From contig NZ_FONX01000002.1 in assembly GCF_900113035.1 (NCBI RefSeq), forward strand, positions 434,001 through 498,000: 64,000 nucleotides of DNA, read 5' to 3'. The translations under genes and the position numbers were made by a program. The notes below the pieces were generated by a model. It worked only from the letters and a program-made list of their open reading frames with translations. It ran no database searches and was not told where the DNA came from. The DNA is from Paracidovorax wautersii. GTDB lineage: Bacteria; Pseudomonadota; Gammaproteobacteria; Burkholderiales; Burkholderiaceae_C. Shown here one piece after another: positions 18,589 to 26,768 of the stretch. Position 1 is the first letter of the stretch; each line of letters opens with the position of its first letter.

Positions 18589-19595
18589 CTTCTTCCGCTC
18601 CCTCCCGCCGCCCCTCGCTCAAGACGCGCGGCGAACTCTGGCTGGCACGCGGCCTGCGCCGGTTCTACGGCCTGTGGCCGCGCCGGCTCGAAGCCTGCCC
18701 GCCGCCGGCCTTCGCGCTGCATGCCATCGCACCGGCACCCGGCGCGCAGGTGCCGGCGGTGGACGAAGCCGCTGCCAGGCCCATCCCGCGCGTCATCTGG
18801 GCCTACTGGAAGGGCGATGCGCCGCCGCTGCTGATCCAGCGCTGCTTCGCCAACTGGCGGCGCATGAGCCCGGGCTACGAGATCCGCCTGCTGGACGACG
18901 TCTCCGCCCGCGCCTGGCTGCCGGAGATCCCGGCCGTGCTCGACCAGGTCTCGCCCGCCAAGCGCGCCGACTGGATCCGGCTGGAGCTGCTGCGCCTGCA
19001 CGGCGGCATCTGGGTGGATGCCAGCAGCATCCTCACCGCGCCGCTGGACTGGGTGCTGGAGCAGCAGGCGCGCACGCCGGCCGACTTCGTGGGCTTCTAC
19101 CTGGAGCGCCACACCCGCGACGCCGCCTATCCGGTGGTCGAGAACTGGTTCATGGCCGCGCCCCCGGGCAGCCGCTTCATCGCCGACCTGCAGCACGAAT
19201 TCACCACCCAGGTCATCCACCGCACGGGGCATGAATACATCGCCCACCTGCAGTCGCTGGGCATCTACGAGGACGTGCGCCAGCACATCGACGCGCCCGA
19301 CTACCTCAGCATGCACCTGGCGCTGCAGTTCGTGCTGCGCACGCGCGGCGGCTACCGGCTGGCGCTGGCCCGCGCCGAAGACGGGCCGTTCTACTACCAC
19401 GTGCTCGGCCGCTGGGGCCGCACGCCGCTCAAGCTGCGGCTGCTGTTCTCGCGGCCCACGGGGGCGCTGCCGCCGCTCATCAAGCTGCGTGCGCCGGATC
19501 GCCGGCGGCTGGACGACTACCTGGAGCGCGGGCTTTACCTGCCGGACAGCATCGCCGGGCAGCAGCTCATGGCCGGTAAGGGCACTGCGCGCTGA
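18585..19595 (+). CDS. Glycosyltransferase with DXD-type sugar-binding region (GT32-like), paralogue of 13938-14891
   Basis: This predicted glycosyltransferase has 336 residues. IPRVIWAYWKGDAPPLLIQRCF at about residue 66 is followed by the donor-site block SPAKRADWIRLELLRLHGG with IWVDASSI, then PVVENWFMAAPPGS. These match the paralogue at the other side of the cluster, including the Asp of the metal site. It is the last gene of the coupled plus-strand unit. It ends directly at an interspersed repeat that separates it from the convergent nitronate monooxygenase gene. Confidence 0.85.
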   Translation: MTSSAPSRRPSLKTRGELWLARGLRRFYGLWPRRLEACPPPAFALHAIAPAPGAQVPAVDEAAARPIPRVIWAYWKGDAPPLLIQRCFANWRRMSPGYEIRLLDDVSARAWLPEIPAVLDQVSPAKRADWIRLELLRLHGGIWVDASSILTAPLDWVLEQQARTPADFVGFYLERHTRDAAYPVVENWFMAAPPGSRFIADLQHEFTTQVIHRTGHEYIAHLQSLGIYEDVRQHIDAPDYLSMHLALQFVLRTRGGYRLALARAEDGPFYYHVLGRWGRTPLKLRLLFSRPTGALPPLIKLRAPDRRRLDDYLERGLYLPDSIAGQQLMAGKGTAR

Positions 19596-19649
19596 TTGCT
19601 ATCGAAAAAATAGCTATAGGCGCTTGATCCGCCTGCGCTGCAGGGCCAT
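19595..19649 (+). repeat. Comamonadaceae-type short interspersed repeat, copy 1
   Basis: This roughly 55-bp sequence begins ATTGCTATC, contains TAGCTA and CTTGATC, and ends AGGGCCAT. The same word order is found at 25177-25236. Both copies sit at gene ends and reach the stop codon of a minus-strand gene. I associate such sequences with Acidovorax, Comamonas and relatives from memory, not from a search. Confidence 0.6.
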
Positions 19650-20791
19650 CAGGCCTTGATTCCGGCGCGGGCAGCCCGCCATTCCCGCGCCAGCAGCGCC
19701 ACCAGCTCCCCCGCCGGCATCGGCCGGGCCGCCGCCACGCCCTGGCCGGCCCAGAGCGCGAGGGCATCGGCCCGGCCCTGGGCGGCGGCGGCCTTGCGCA
19801 CCGGCCCCATGAGCGCGTTCTGCACCGGGTAGGCCGGCACGGCGGCCTCGAAGGCGGCGAGCCGCTCCATGGTGGCGTTGACGATGCCGCGCGCCGGCCG
19901 GCCCGAGAACACGCGGGTGATGCGCGTATCGGTCTCGCCCGCCGCGGCGAGCGCGGCGCGGTAGGCCGGCCCGATGGCCGATTCCGGGCAGACGAGGAAG
20001 GCCGTGCCCATCTGCACGCCCTCGGCGCCCAGGGCCTGGGCGGCGGCGATGCCGCGCCCGTCCATGATGCCCCCGGCCGCGATCACCGGCAGGCCGGCGA
20101 GCGCGTCCACGCATTGCGGCACCAGTGCCAGCGTGCCCACCAGGCTGGCCTCGAAGTCGCCCAGGGATGGCTCCTCGCGTGCCCCGGCTTCGCGTGCCGC
20201 CGTCCCCCCGAGAAACGTGCCCCGGTGCCCGCCGGCTTCCAGACCGCTGGCGCAGACCGCATCGGCGCCCACGGCGGCCCAGGCGCGGGCCTCGGCCACG
20301 GTGGTGGCGGTTCCGATGACGGTGCAGCCGGCCGCGTGCAGCCGCTCCACCTGGCGCGCATCGAGGATGCCGAAGGTGAAGCTGGCGACGGCCGGGCGCG
20401 CCGCGAGCAGCGCCTCGAACTGCGCCGCGAAGTCTTCGCACCACTGCGCGGGCACGGCGGGTTCCAGCCCGAATTCGGCGTAGAGGGGCGCCAGCCGTTC
20501 CAGCGCCTCGCGCACGGTGGCCGCATCGGGCGCGGGCGTGGCCTGCACGAAGAGGTTCATGCCGAAGGGGCGGGCCGTGCGGCGGCGCACCTCGGCCGCG
20601 GCCTCGGCCATGGCGGCGGGCGAGCGCATGCCGCAGCCCAGCATGCCCAGCCCGCCGGCTTCGGAGACGGCGGCGGCCAGGGCCGGCGTGTCCGATCCGG
20701 TCATGGGGCCTTGCACGATGGGCAGGGCGATGCCCAGGCGGCTGAACAGCGGGGCCGGGCGAGCGGGCGGCGTGGCGGGTGCAGAAGGCAT
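19649..20791 (-). CDS. Nitronate monooxygenase (2-nitropropane dioxygenase family)
   Basis: This is an FMN-dependent TIM-barrel enzyme of 380 residues that oxidises alkyl nitronates such as propionate 3-nitronate. The N-terminus LGIALPIVQGPMTGSDTPAL, the SEAGGLGMLG block, the FMN-phosphate segment PVIAAGGIMDGRGIAAAQALG and GVQMGTAFLVCPES are family hallmarks. The start at 20791 (MPSAPATPP) was preferred over a longer frame to 20878, which would intrude on the LysR gene end. The LysR gene lies 46 bp upstream on the same strand and may regulate it. Confidence 0.9.
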   Translation of the reverse strand: MPSAPATPPARPAPLFSRLGIALPIVQGPMTGSDTPALAAAVSEAGGLGMLGCGMRSPAAMAEAAAEVRRRTARPFGMNLFVQATPAPDAATVREALERLAPLYAEFGLEPAVPAQWCEDFAAQFEALLAARPAVASFTFGILDARQVERLHAAGCTVIGTATTVAEARAWAAVGADAVCASGLEAGGHRGTFLGGTAAREAGAREEPSLGDFEASLVGTLALVPQCVDALAGLPVIAAGGIMDGRGIAAAQALGAEGVQMGTAFLVCPESAIGPAYRAALAAAGETDTRITRVFSGRPARGIVNATMERLAAFEAAVPAYPVQNALMGPVRKAAAAQGRADALALWAGQGVAAARPMPAGELVALLAREWRAARAGIKA

Positions 20792-20837
20792 GGCAGGCTT
20801 TCGTCGAGTTGGAGGGTGGGGTCGAGAGCGAAGCGGG

Positions 20838-21707
20838 TCAGGCGGAGGCCGGGCCCTGCAGCGCCTGCAGCAGGGCATCGAGCGCCGGCGTATGCCAGCC
20901 GCGCCGGCGCACCAGCACGGTTTCGCGCTCGGCCAGCGGCACCCAGCGCAGCGCGGGCGGCTCGCGCATCAGGTCGATGACGGACTGCGGCACCACGCCG
21001 GCGCAGCGCCCGGCGGCCACGCAGGCCAGGATGGCGTGGTAGGAGGCCAGCTCCAGCACCTGGGGCGCGGCGCCGTGGCGCTGCGCGCGCATCCAGTCCT
21101 CGCCCATGCGGCGGTAGGTGCAACCGGAGTCGAAGGCGGCCAGCGTGCCCACCTGCAGATCGCCGGGGCGTTCGACCGGCGGGTGGTCGGCGGGCAGGGC
21201 GATGCAGATCGCTTCGGTGAACACCGGCGTGCGGTCCACCGGCGCCTCCGGGTCCACGCCCGGCGGCGGCCAGGCGACCAGGGCGCAGTCGCTGGTGTGG
21301 GCCAGCACCTGGTCCACCAGCTCGCGCGAGGCGCCGGTGCGCAGCTCCAGCTGCAGGCCGGGCCACTGCGCATGCAGGCGGGCCAGCGGCGCGGGCAGGC
21401 GGGCGGCGGCGGTGCTTTCCATGGCGCCCAGGCGCAGCCGGCCGCTGGGCGCGGCAGGGTGCAGGGCCTGGCGGGCTTCTTCGGCCAGCGCCAGCAGGCG
21501 GTCGGCATAGGCCACCAGCGAGGTGCCGGCCGGCGTCAGCGCCATGCGCCGGCCTTCGCGCAGGAACAGCGTGGCGCCGAGCTGTTCTTCGAGCTGCTGC
21601 ACGCGGGTGGTGACGTTGGACTGCACCCGGCCCAGCCGTTCGGCTGCGCGGGTGACGCTGCCTTCGGCCGCCACGGCGCGAAAGATTTCCAGGGCGGAGA
21701 GGTCCAT
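20838..21707 (-). CDS. LysR-family transcriptional regulator
   Basis: This 289-residue regulator has an N-terminal winged helix-turn-helix (LEIFRAVAAEGSVTRAAERLGRVQSNVTTRVQQLEEQLG) shown here by its core SVTRAAERLGRVQSNVT, and a two-lobe effector domain. It lies 79 bp from the divergent MFS gene. The AT-rich gap (GATTGATTGAATGTTAATC) is a natural place for its operator. Its likely targets are therefore the MFS exporter and the nitronate monooxygenase downstream of it. The effector is unknown. Confidence 0.9.
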   Translation of the reverse strand: MDLSALEIFRAVAAEGSVTRAAERLGRVQSNVTTRVQQLEEQLGATLFLREGRRMALTPAGTSLVAYADRLLALAEEARQALHPAAPSGRLRLGAMESTAAARLPAPLARLHAQWPGLQLELRTGASRELVDQVLAHTSDCALVAWPPPGVDPEAPVDRTPVFTEAICIALPADHPPVERPGDLQVGTLAAFDSGCTYRRMGEDWMRAQRHGAAPQVLELASYHAILACVAAGRCAGVVPQSVIDLMREPPALRWVPLAERETVLVRRRGWHTPALDALLQALQGPASA

Positions 21708-21785
21708 GAAATTCCCGTTTGGAGATGGATTGATTGAATGTTAATCTGAAAAAGAGAATAAACAGACAACCCGAGGCCCCGCCGC

Positions 21786-23054
21786 ATGTCCACCGATTCC
21801 GCTCCGTCCGGCCCCGAGGCCGCTACGCCGCCCGCCCTGGCGCACCGCCCGCTGGCCATCGCCCTGGCCGGCATGGCCGCGCTGGGCGCCGCCATGGGCA
21901 TCGGCCGCTTCGCCTTCACCCCGCTGCTGCCCATGATGCTGCGCGACGGCGTGCTCACCCTGGCGGACGGCAGCTGGCTGGCCACGGTCAACTACGTGGG
22001 CTATCTGATCGGGGCCCTGGCCTGCATGGCGCTGCCGTGGCTGGCGCCGCGCACCGCCCGGGCCTGGCAGGGCGCGCCGCTCACGCGCTGGGGCCTGGCG
22101 GCCACGGTGCTGCTGACCTGCGGCATGGCGCTGCCGGTGGCCGGCGCCTGGCCGTGGCTGCGCGCGGCGGCGGGCGCAGCGAGCGCGGTGGTGTTCCTCA
22201 ACGTGTCGTCCTGGTGCATGGCGCGGCTGGTGGCGTCGGGGCAGGCGGCGCTGGGCGGGCTGATCTTCTGCGGGCCGGGGCTGGGCATCGTGCTCACGGG
22301 CCTTTCGGCCAGTGCCATGGTGTCGGCGCACTGGCCGGCGGCGGCCGGCTGGGCGGCTTTCGGGCTGCTCTGCGCGGTGCTGTGCGCGCTGGTCTGGCCG
22401 GTGGTGCGGGGCCCGGCGCAGCAGGCCGGGATGGCCAGCGCCGCCATGCCGCTCCCCAGGCCCGCCCCTGCAGGAGGCCGCAGCGCCCGGGCGCTGCTCA
22501 CGCTGGCCTATGGCCTCGCGGGCCTGGGCTACATCGTCACGGCCACCTTCTTGCCGGTGATCGCGCGCGGGGTGCTGCCGGCGGGCTCGCCCTGGCCCGA
22601 TCTGTTCTGGCCGGTGTTCGGTGCGGGCGTGGCGCTGGGCGCGGCGCTGTCCACCCGCACGCCGGCCGGCTGGGACCGGCGCTGGCTGCTGGCCGGCTGC
22701 TACGCGCTGCAGGCGCTGGCCATTGGCCTGGGGCTGGTGTGGCCGGGCGCGGCGGGCTTCGCGCTAGGCAGCCTGCTGCTGGGGCTGCCGTTCACGGCCA
22801 TCACCTTCTATGCGCTGCAGGAGGCGCGGCGCATCTGGCCGGCGGCGGGCGACAGCTTTGCGGGCCTGCTGACGGTGGCCTACGGCCTGGGCCAGATCGC
22901 CGGCCCGCCCCTGGTGGCCTGGGCGCTGCACCATGCGGCCACGCCGCAGCAGGGCTTTGCTCAGGGCCTGGCCATGGCGGCCGGGGCGCTGGTGCTGGGG
23001 GCGTGCGTGCTGGGGGCAATGGTGCGGCGCTGGCCGCTGCGTGAAGCGAACTGA
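21786..23054 (+). CDS. MFS transporter, YbfB/YjiJ family
   Basis: This 12-segment inner-membrane protein has 422 residues. The first helix motif GIGRFAFTPLLPMML is characteristic of the YbfB/YjiJ group of major facilitators. It is divergent from a LysR gene, and such pairs are usually regulator and target. The ATG at 21786 is the only plausible start in the short divergent gap. The substrate is unknown. Confidence 0.88.
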   Translation: MSTDSAPSGPEAATPPALAHRPLAIALAGMAALGAAMGIGRFAFTPLLPMMLRDGVLTLADGSWLATVNYVGYLIGALACMALPWLAPRTARAWQGAPLTRWGLAATVLLTCGMALPVAGAWPWLRAAAGAASAVVFLNVSSWCMARLVASGQAALGGLIFCGPGLGIVLTGLSASAMVSAHWPAAAGWAAFGLLCAVLCALVWPVVRGPAQQAGMASAAMPLPRPAPAGGRSARALLTLAYGLAGLGYIVTATFLPVIARGVLPAGSPWPDLFWPVFGAGVALGAALSTRTPAGWDRRWLLAGCYALQALAIGLGLVWPGAAGFALGSLLLGLPFTAITFYALQEARRIWPAAGDSFAGLLTVAYGLGQIAGPPLVAWALHHAATPQQGFAQGLAMAAGALVLGACVLGAMVRRWPLREAN

Positions 23055-23072
23055 GGGCGCCGGGCGCCGGGA

Positions 23073-24299
23073 TCAGGCCGAGCGCGGCAGCTGCAGCACG
23101 AAGCTGGCGCCGCTCGCGCCGTCGGGCCGGTCGGTGCAGAAGACGCGGCCGTCGTGGCGTTCGGCGATGGAGCGCACCAGCGCCAGCCCCAGGCCCACGC
23201 CGCCGGAGCGTTCGCTGGCGCCGGGCAGGCGGTAGAAGGGCTCGAAGATGCGTTCGCGCTGGTCGGCCGGCACGCCCGGGCCCTGGTCGCACACGCTGGC
23301 TTCCACATGCGTGCCGGTGCTGCGCAGGGTGACGGTGATGTCGCCCTGGCTGTAGCGGCGGGCGTTTTCCAGCAGGTTGCGCAGCGCCCGGCGCAGCAGC
23401 TTGGGGATGCCGTTCACTTCCAGCGCGTCGGCGGCCGTGCCGTCGGCGATCAGCAGTTCGGCATCCACGCGCACGCATTCCTCGGCGGCCAGGCCCATGA
23501 GGTCCACCACCTCGACGGTGCCCACGTCGGCCTCGCGCGCGTCGAGCCGGCTGGCGAGCAGGATCTCGTCCACCAGCTGGTCCAGCTCGGCGATGTTGCG
23601 CAGGATCTCGGCGCGGAAGTTGGGCGAGGGCGCGCTGCCCTGCATCAGCTCCAGCCCCATGCGGATGCGCGTGAGCGGCGAGCGCAGCTCGTGCGAGGCA
23701 TTGGCCAGCAATGACTTGTGCGACTTGACCAGGGTTTCGATGCGCGCGGCGGCGGCGTTGAACTGCCGCGCCAGGTCGGCCACCTCGTCCTGCCCGCGTT
23801 CGGTCACGCGCACCGAGAGGTCGCCCTCGCCGAAGCGCTGCACGCTGCGCTGCAGCGTCTCCAGCCGCACCAGCAGCTTGCGGATGATGGGGAACACGCC
23901 CACGGTGACGGCGATGCCGACCAGCGCCAGCATCCACAGGAAGCCGAAGGGCGGGCTCAGCCAGAAGGCGGCGTCGTGCCGGCCCGGGCCGGGCGGGCGC
24001 TGGCGCGGCGACATCTCCAGCGTGTAGGCCGCGCCGTCCAGCCCTTCGAGCACGAATTCGAGGCCCTCGCCGCGCTCGGTGGGGCGGCGCAGGGCCTGGC
24101 CCTTGAGCCGCGGGTGGCCCTGGGCGTCGCGCAGCACGAATTCGCGCCCCGGCGGCTGCGCTGCGGCCTGCTGCGCGTTGTGCTCTGCCGCGATGCGCCA
24201 GGCCAGGCCCACCAGCAGCGCGAACACCGCCACCCCGCCCACCACGGCGAGCCAGATGCGCAGGTAGAGGCGCCGGGAGAAGGGGCTGACCAGGGACAT
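23073..24299 (-). CDS. Two-component sensor histidine kinase (CpxA/RstB-like)
   Basis: This 408-residue kinase has two membrane segments (about residues 12-32 and 143-163) around a short periplasmic domain, then a HAMP linker. The H-box is LLANASHELRSPLTRIRMGLE, shown by its core ASHELRSPLTRIR, and the ATPase motifs are NLLENARRYS, DQGPGVP and GVGLGLALVRS. Its ATG directly follows the TAG stop of the response regulator gene with no intervening base, so the two are one operon. The stimulus is unknown; the layout resembles envelope-stress sensors. Confidence 0.92.
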   Translation of the reverse strand: MSLVSPFSRRLYLRIWLAVVGGVAVFALLVGLAWRIAAEHNAQQAAAQPPGREFVLRDAQGHPRLKGQALRRPTERGEGLEFVLEGLDGAAYTLEMSPRQRPPGPGRHDAAFWLSPPFGFLWMLALVGIAVTVGVFPIIRKLLVRLETLQRSVQRFGEGDLSVRVTERGQDEVADLARQFNAAAARIETLVKSHKSLLANASHELRSPLTRIRMGLELMQGSAPSPNFRAEILRNIAELDQLVDEILLASRLDAREADVGTVEVVDLMGLAAEECVRVDAELLIADGTAADALEVNGIPKLLRRALRNLLENARRYSQGDITVTLRSTGTHVEASVCDQGPGVPADQRERIFEPFYRLPGASERSGGVGLGLALVRSIAERHDGRVFCTDRPDGASGASFVLQLPRSA

Positions 24300-25016
24300 C
24301 TAGTCTTGCTGCTTGGCGAACACGTAGCCCACGCCGCGCACGGTGAGGATGCGGCGCGGGTTCTTGGCGTCCTGCTCGATGGCGGCGCGGATGCGGCCCA
24401 TGTGCACGTCGATGGAGCGGTCGAAGGCTTCCAGCTCGCGGCCGCGCACGGCTTCCATGATCTGGTCGCGCGTGAGCACACGGCCGGCGCGCTCGGCCAG
24501 CGCGACCAGCAGGTCGAACTGGTAGGAGGTGAGGTCCGCCGGCTGCCCGCCCACGGTGACGCTGCGCGCGTCGCGGTCGATCTCCAGCGTGCCGAAGCGC
24601 ATGAGCTGCGGCGCGGGCTGGGCGCCGCTCTCGCGCCGGCGCAGGATGGCGCGGATGCGCGCCAGCAGCTCGCGCGGCTCGAAGGGCTTGGGCAGGTAGT
24701 CGTCGGCGCCCAGCTCCAGGCCGATGATGCGGTCCATGGGGTCGCCCTTGGCGGTGAGCATCAGCACCGGCACCTGCGCGGCGGCGCCGGGCAGGGCGCG
24801 GATGCGGCGGCAGACTTCGAGGCCGTCCATGTCGGGCAGCATCAGGTCGAGGATGACCAGGTCGGGCAGCGCGTAGCCGCCATCGCCCTGCAGATGCGCC
24901 AGGCCGCTGCCGCCGTCCGCCTTGTGGGTGACCTGCAGGCCGGACTGGCCCAGGTACTCGCCCACCATCTCGGCCAGGCGGGCGTCGTCTTCGATCATCA
25001 GCAGTTGGGAACTCAT
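24300..25016 (-). CDS. OmpR-family response regulator
   Basis: This 238-residue regulator starts MSSQLLMIEDDARLAEMVGEYL. The phospho-acceptor Asp lies in LVILDLMLPDMDGLEVCRRI, and the lysine of the receiver is in LPKPFEPRELLAR. The C-terminal winged helix contains VTVGGQPADLTSYQFDLL and ends with TVRGVGYVFAKQQD. A longer frame to 25319 reads through the interspersed repeat and was rejected. It is the first gene of the pair with the downstream kinase. Confidence 0.93.
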   Translation of the reverse strand: MSSQLLMIEDDARLAEMVGEYLGQSGLQVTHKADGGSGLAHLQGDGGYALPDLVILDLMLPDMDGLEVCRRIRALPGAAAQVPVLMLTAKGDPMDRIIGLELGADDYLPKPFEPRELLARIRAILRRRESGAQPAPQLMRFGTLEIDRDARSVTVGGQPADLTSYQFDLLVALAERAGRVLTRDQIMEAVRGRELEAFDRSIDVHMGRIRAAIEQDAKNPRRILTVRGVGYVFAKQQD

Positions 25017-25176
25017 GGCAGGCGGGCGGAGGATGGAAGAAGGAAGAGGAAACGGAAAACAAAACGGGGCACAGGCTGCATGGTGACGCCAGGGCATCTC
25101 GCCGGGTTGAAGTCTCCGTAAAGTTAGGTAAACGAGCGCTTCAGGGCGGCGGCTGCCCGGGGCCGCATTCCCGGTA

Positions 25177-25236
25177 ATTGCTATCAAATATGTAGCTAAT
25201 TGCCCTTGTGGATCAAGCGCTAGGGGCCATTTTGAC
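25177..25236 (+). repeat. Comamonadaceae-type short interspersed repeat, copy 2, encoding the end of ampG
   Basis: This sequence begins ATTGCTATC, contains TAGCTAATTG and GATCAAGCGCTAG, and ends GGGGCCATTTTGAC. It aligns with copy 1 at 19595-19649 in the same orientation. The last residues and stop codon of the minus-strand ampG gene (KMAPSA-stop) are read from this repeat. Confidence 0.65.
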
Positions 25237-26601
25237 TCTGGAAGCCAGCGCCACCAGCAGCAGCACCGGCAGCCCCAGGAGCGCGGTGCCGATGAAGAAG
25301 TCGGTGTAGCCGTAGGCATCGACGAAGCGGCCCGAGAAGCCGGCGATCCACTTGGGCAGCAGCAGCATCATGGAGCTGAAGAGGGCGTACTGCGTGGCCG
25401 AGTACTGCACGTTCGTCAGGCTGGATAGGTAGGCGATGAACGCGGCCGAGGCGATGCCGCCCGAGAGGTTGTCGGCCGACACCACCGCCATCAGCAGCGG
25501 CACGCTGTGGCCCTGCTGGCCCAGCCAGGCGAAGAGCAGGTTGCTCAGCGCGCTGAGCACCGCGCCCAGCATCAGCACGCGCATCACGCCCAGGCGCATG
25601 GACAGCACGCCGCCCACGAAGGCGCCGGCCAGCGTGGCCACCACGCCGAAGACCTTGCTCACGGCGGCCACCTCGTCCTTGGTGTAGCCCATATCGACGT
25701 AGAACGGGTTGGCCATGATGCCCATCACCACGTCGCTGATGCGGTAGAGCGCGATGAGCGCCAGCAGCAGCGCGGCCTGCCAGCGGTAGCGGCGGATGAA
25801 GTCGGCAAAGGGCTCGACGAGTGCGCCGCGCAGCCATTCGGCGGCATTGCGGGCGGGCGGCAGCGGGCGCGGCGCGGGCTCGCGCGAGAGCAGCACGGTG
25901 ATGGCGCCCAGCAGCATCGAGGCCGCCATGGTCAGGTAGGCCGCCTGCCAGGCACCGTGCTGGTAGCCGCTGGCGGTGGGCGATTCGGCCCGGGCCGCCA
26001 CCCAGAGCACGCCGGCGCCGGCCCAGATCATCGCCAGGCGGTAGCCCGTCTGGTAGGTCGCGGCCAGGGCGGCCTGCCGGTCGGCGTCGGCCGATTCGAT
26101 GCGGAAGGCGTCGAGCGCGATGTCCTGCGTGGCCGAGCCGAAGGCGACGAAGAGCGCGCACCACACCATGGGCGCCAGCGCCACGCGCGGGTCGTGCAGG
26201 GCCATGCCCACCAGCCCGCCCATCACCAGCAGCTGCGACAGCAGCAGCCAGCTGCGCCGCCGGCCCAGCGCGCGCGTGAGCCAGGGCAGGGGCATGCGGT
26301 CCACCAGCGGCGCCCAGACCCACTTGAAGGCATAGGCCAGGCCCACCCAGCTCAGGTAGCCGATGGTGGTGCGGTCCACGCCGGCCTCGCGCAGCCAGAA
26401 GCTCAGCGTGCCCAGCACCAGCAGGAGCGGTAGCCCGGCCGAAAAGCCCAGCGCCAGCATGCGCAGGCTGGCCGGTTCCCGATAGACCCGCAGGGCCTGG
26501 CCCCAGCTGCGGCGCGGCGCGGGTGGCTGCGGTGGCGTGGCTGCGGGATCGGCGCTGGGGGAGGATGCGGCGGTTCGGGAAGAGGGCGCTGGATTCGTCA
26601 T
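25213..26601 (-). CDS. ampG: AmpG-family muropeptide MFS permease
   Basis: This inner-membrane permease has 462 residues and imports GlcNAc-anhydro-muropeptides for cell-wall recycling. Family blocks are LGFSAGLPLLLVLGTLSFWLRE in the first helix pair and GYLSWVGLAYAFKWVWAPLVDR. The loop AFGSATQDIALDAFRIE, with the conserved DAFR, follows. The start at 26601 (MTNPAPSS) was chosen over a longer frame to 26715. The C-terminal six residues come from an interspersed repeat. The link to beta-lactamase induction is family knowledge; no ampC or ampR is nearby. Confidence 0.88.
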   Translation of the reverse strand: MTNPAPSSRTAASSPSADPAATPPQPPAPRRSWGQALRVYREPASLRMLALGFSAGLPLLLVLGTLSFWLREAGVDRTTIGYLSWVGLAYAFKWVWAPLVDRMPLPWLTRALGRRRSWLLLSQLLVMGGLVGMALHDPRVALAPMVWCALFVAFGSATQDIALDAFRIESADADRQAALAATYQTGYRLAMIWAGAGVLWVAARAESPTASGYQHGAWQAAYLTMAASMLLGAITVLLSREPAPRPLPPARNAAEWLRGALVEPFADFIRRYRWQAALLLALIALYRISDVVMGIMANPFYVDMGYTKDEVAAVSKVFGVVATLAGAFVGGVLSMRLGVMRVLMLGAVLSALSNLLFAWLGQQGHSVPLLMAVVSADNLSGGIASAAFIAYLSSLTNVQYSATQYALFSSMMLLLPKWIAGFSGRFVDAYGYTDFFIGTALLGLPVLLLVALASRVKMAPSA

Positions 26602-26768
26602 GGGGGAGCACAAAGAGGGCGCGCGGCCGGGGCGGCGGGTGCCGGCCCTGCAGCGCTGCCGGGGGCGCGGGTCTGTGGCGGTGCCGTGCGGCGGGCCGGG
26701 GGCGCCGGGCCGCAACGGGCGGGTCTGCGGGGATTATCGGGCGGCGCCTTGCGCCCGGGCGGGTGCCT

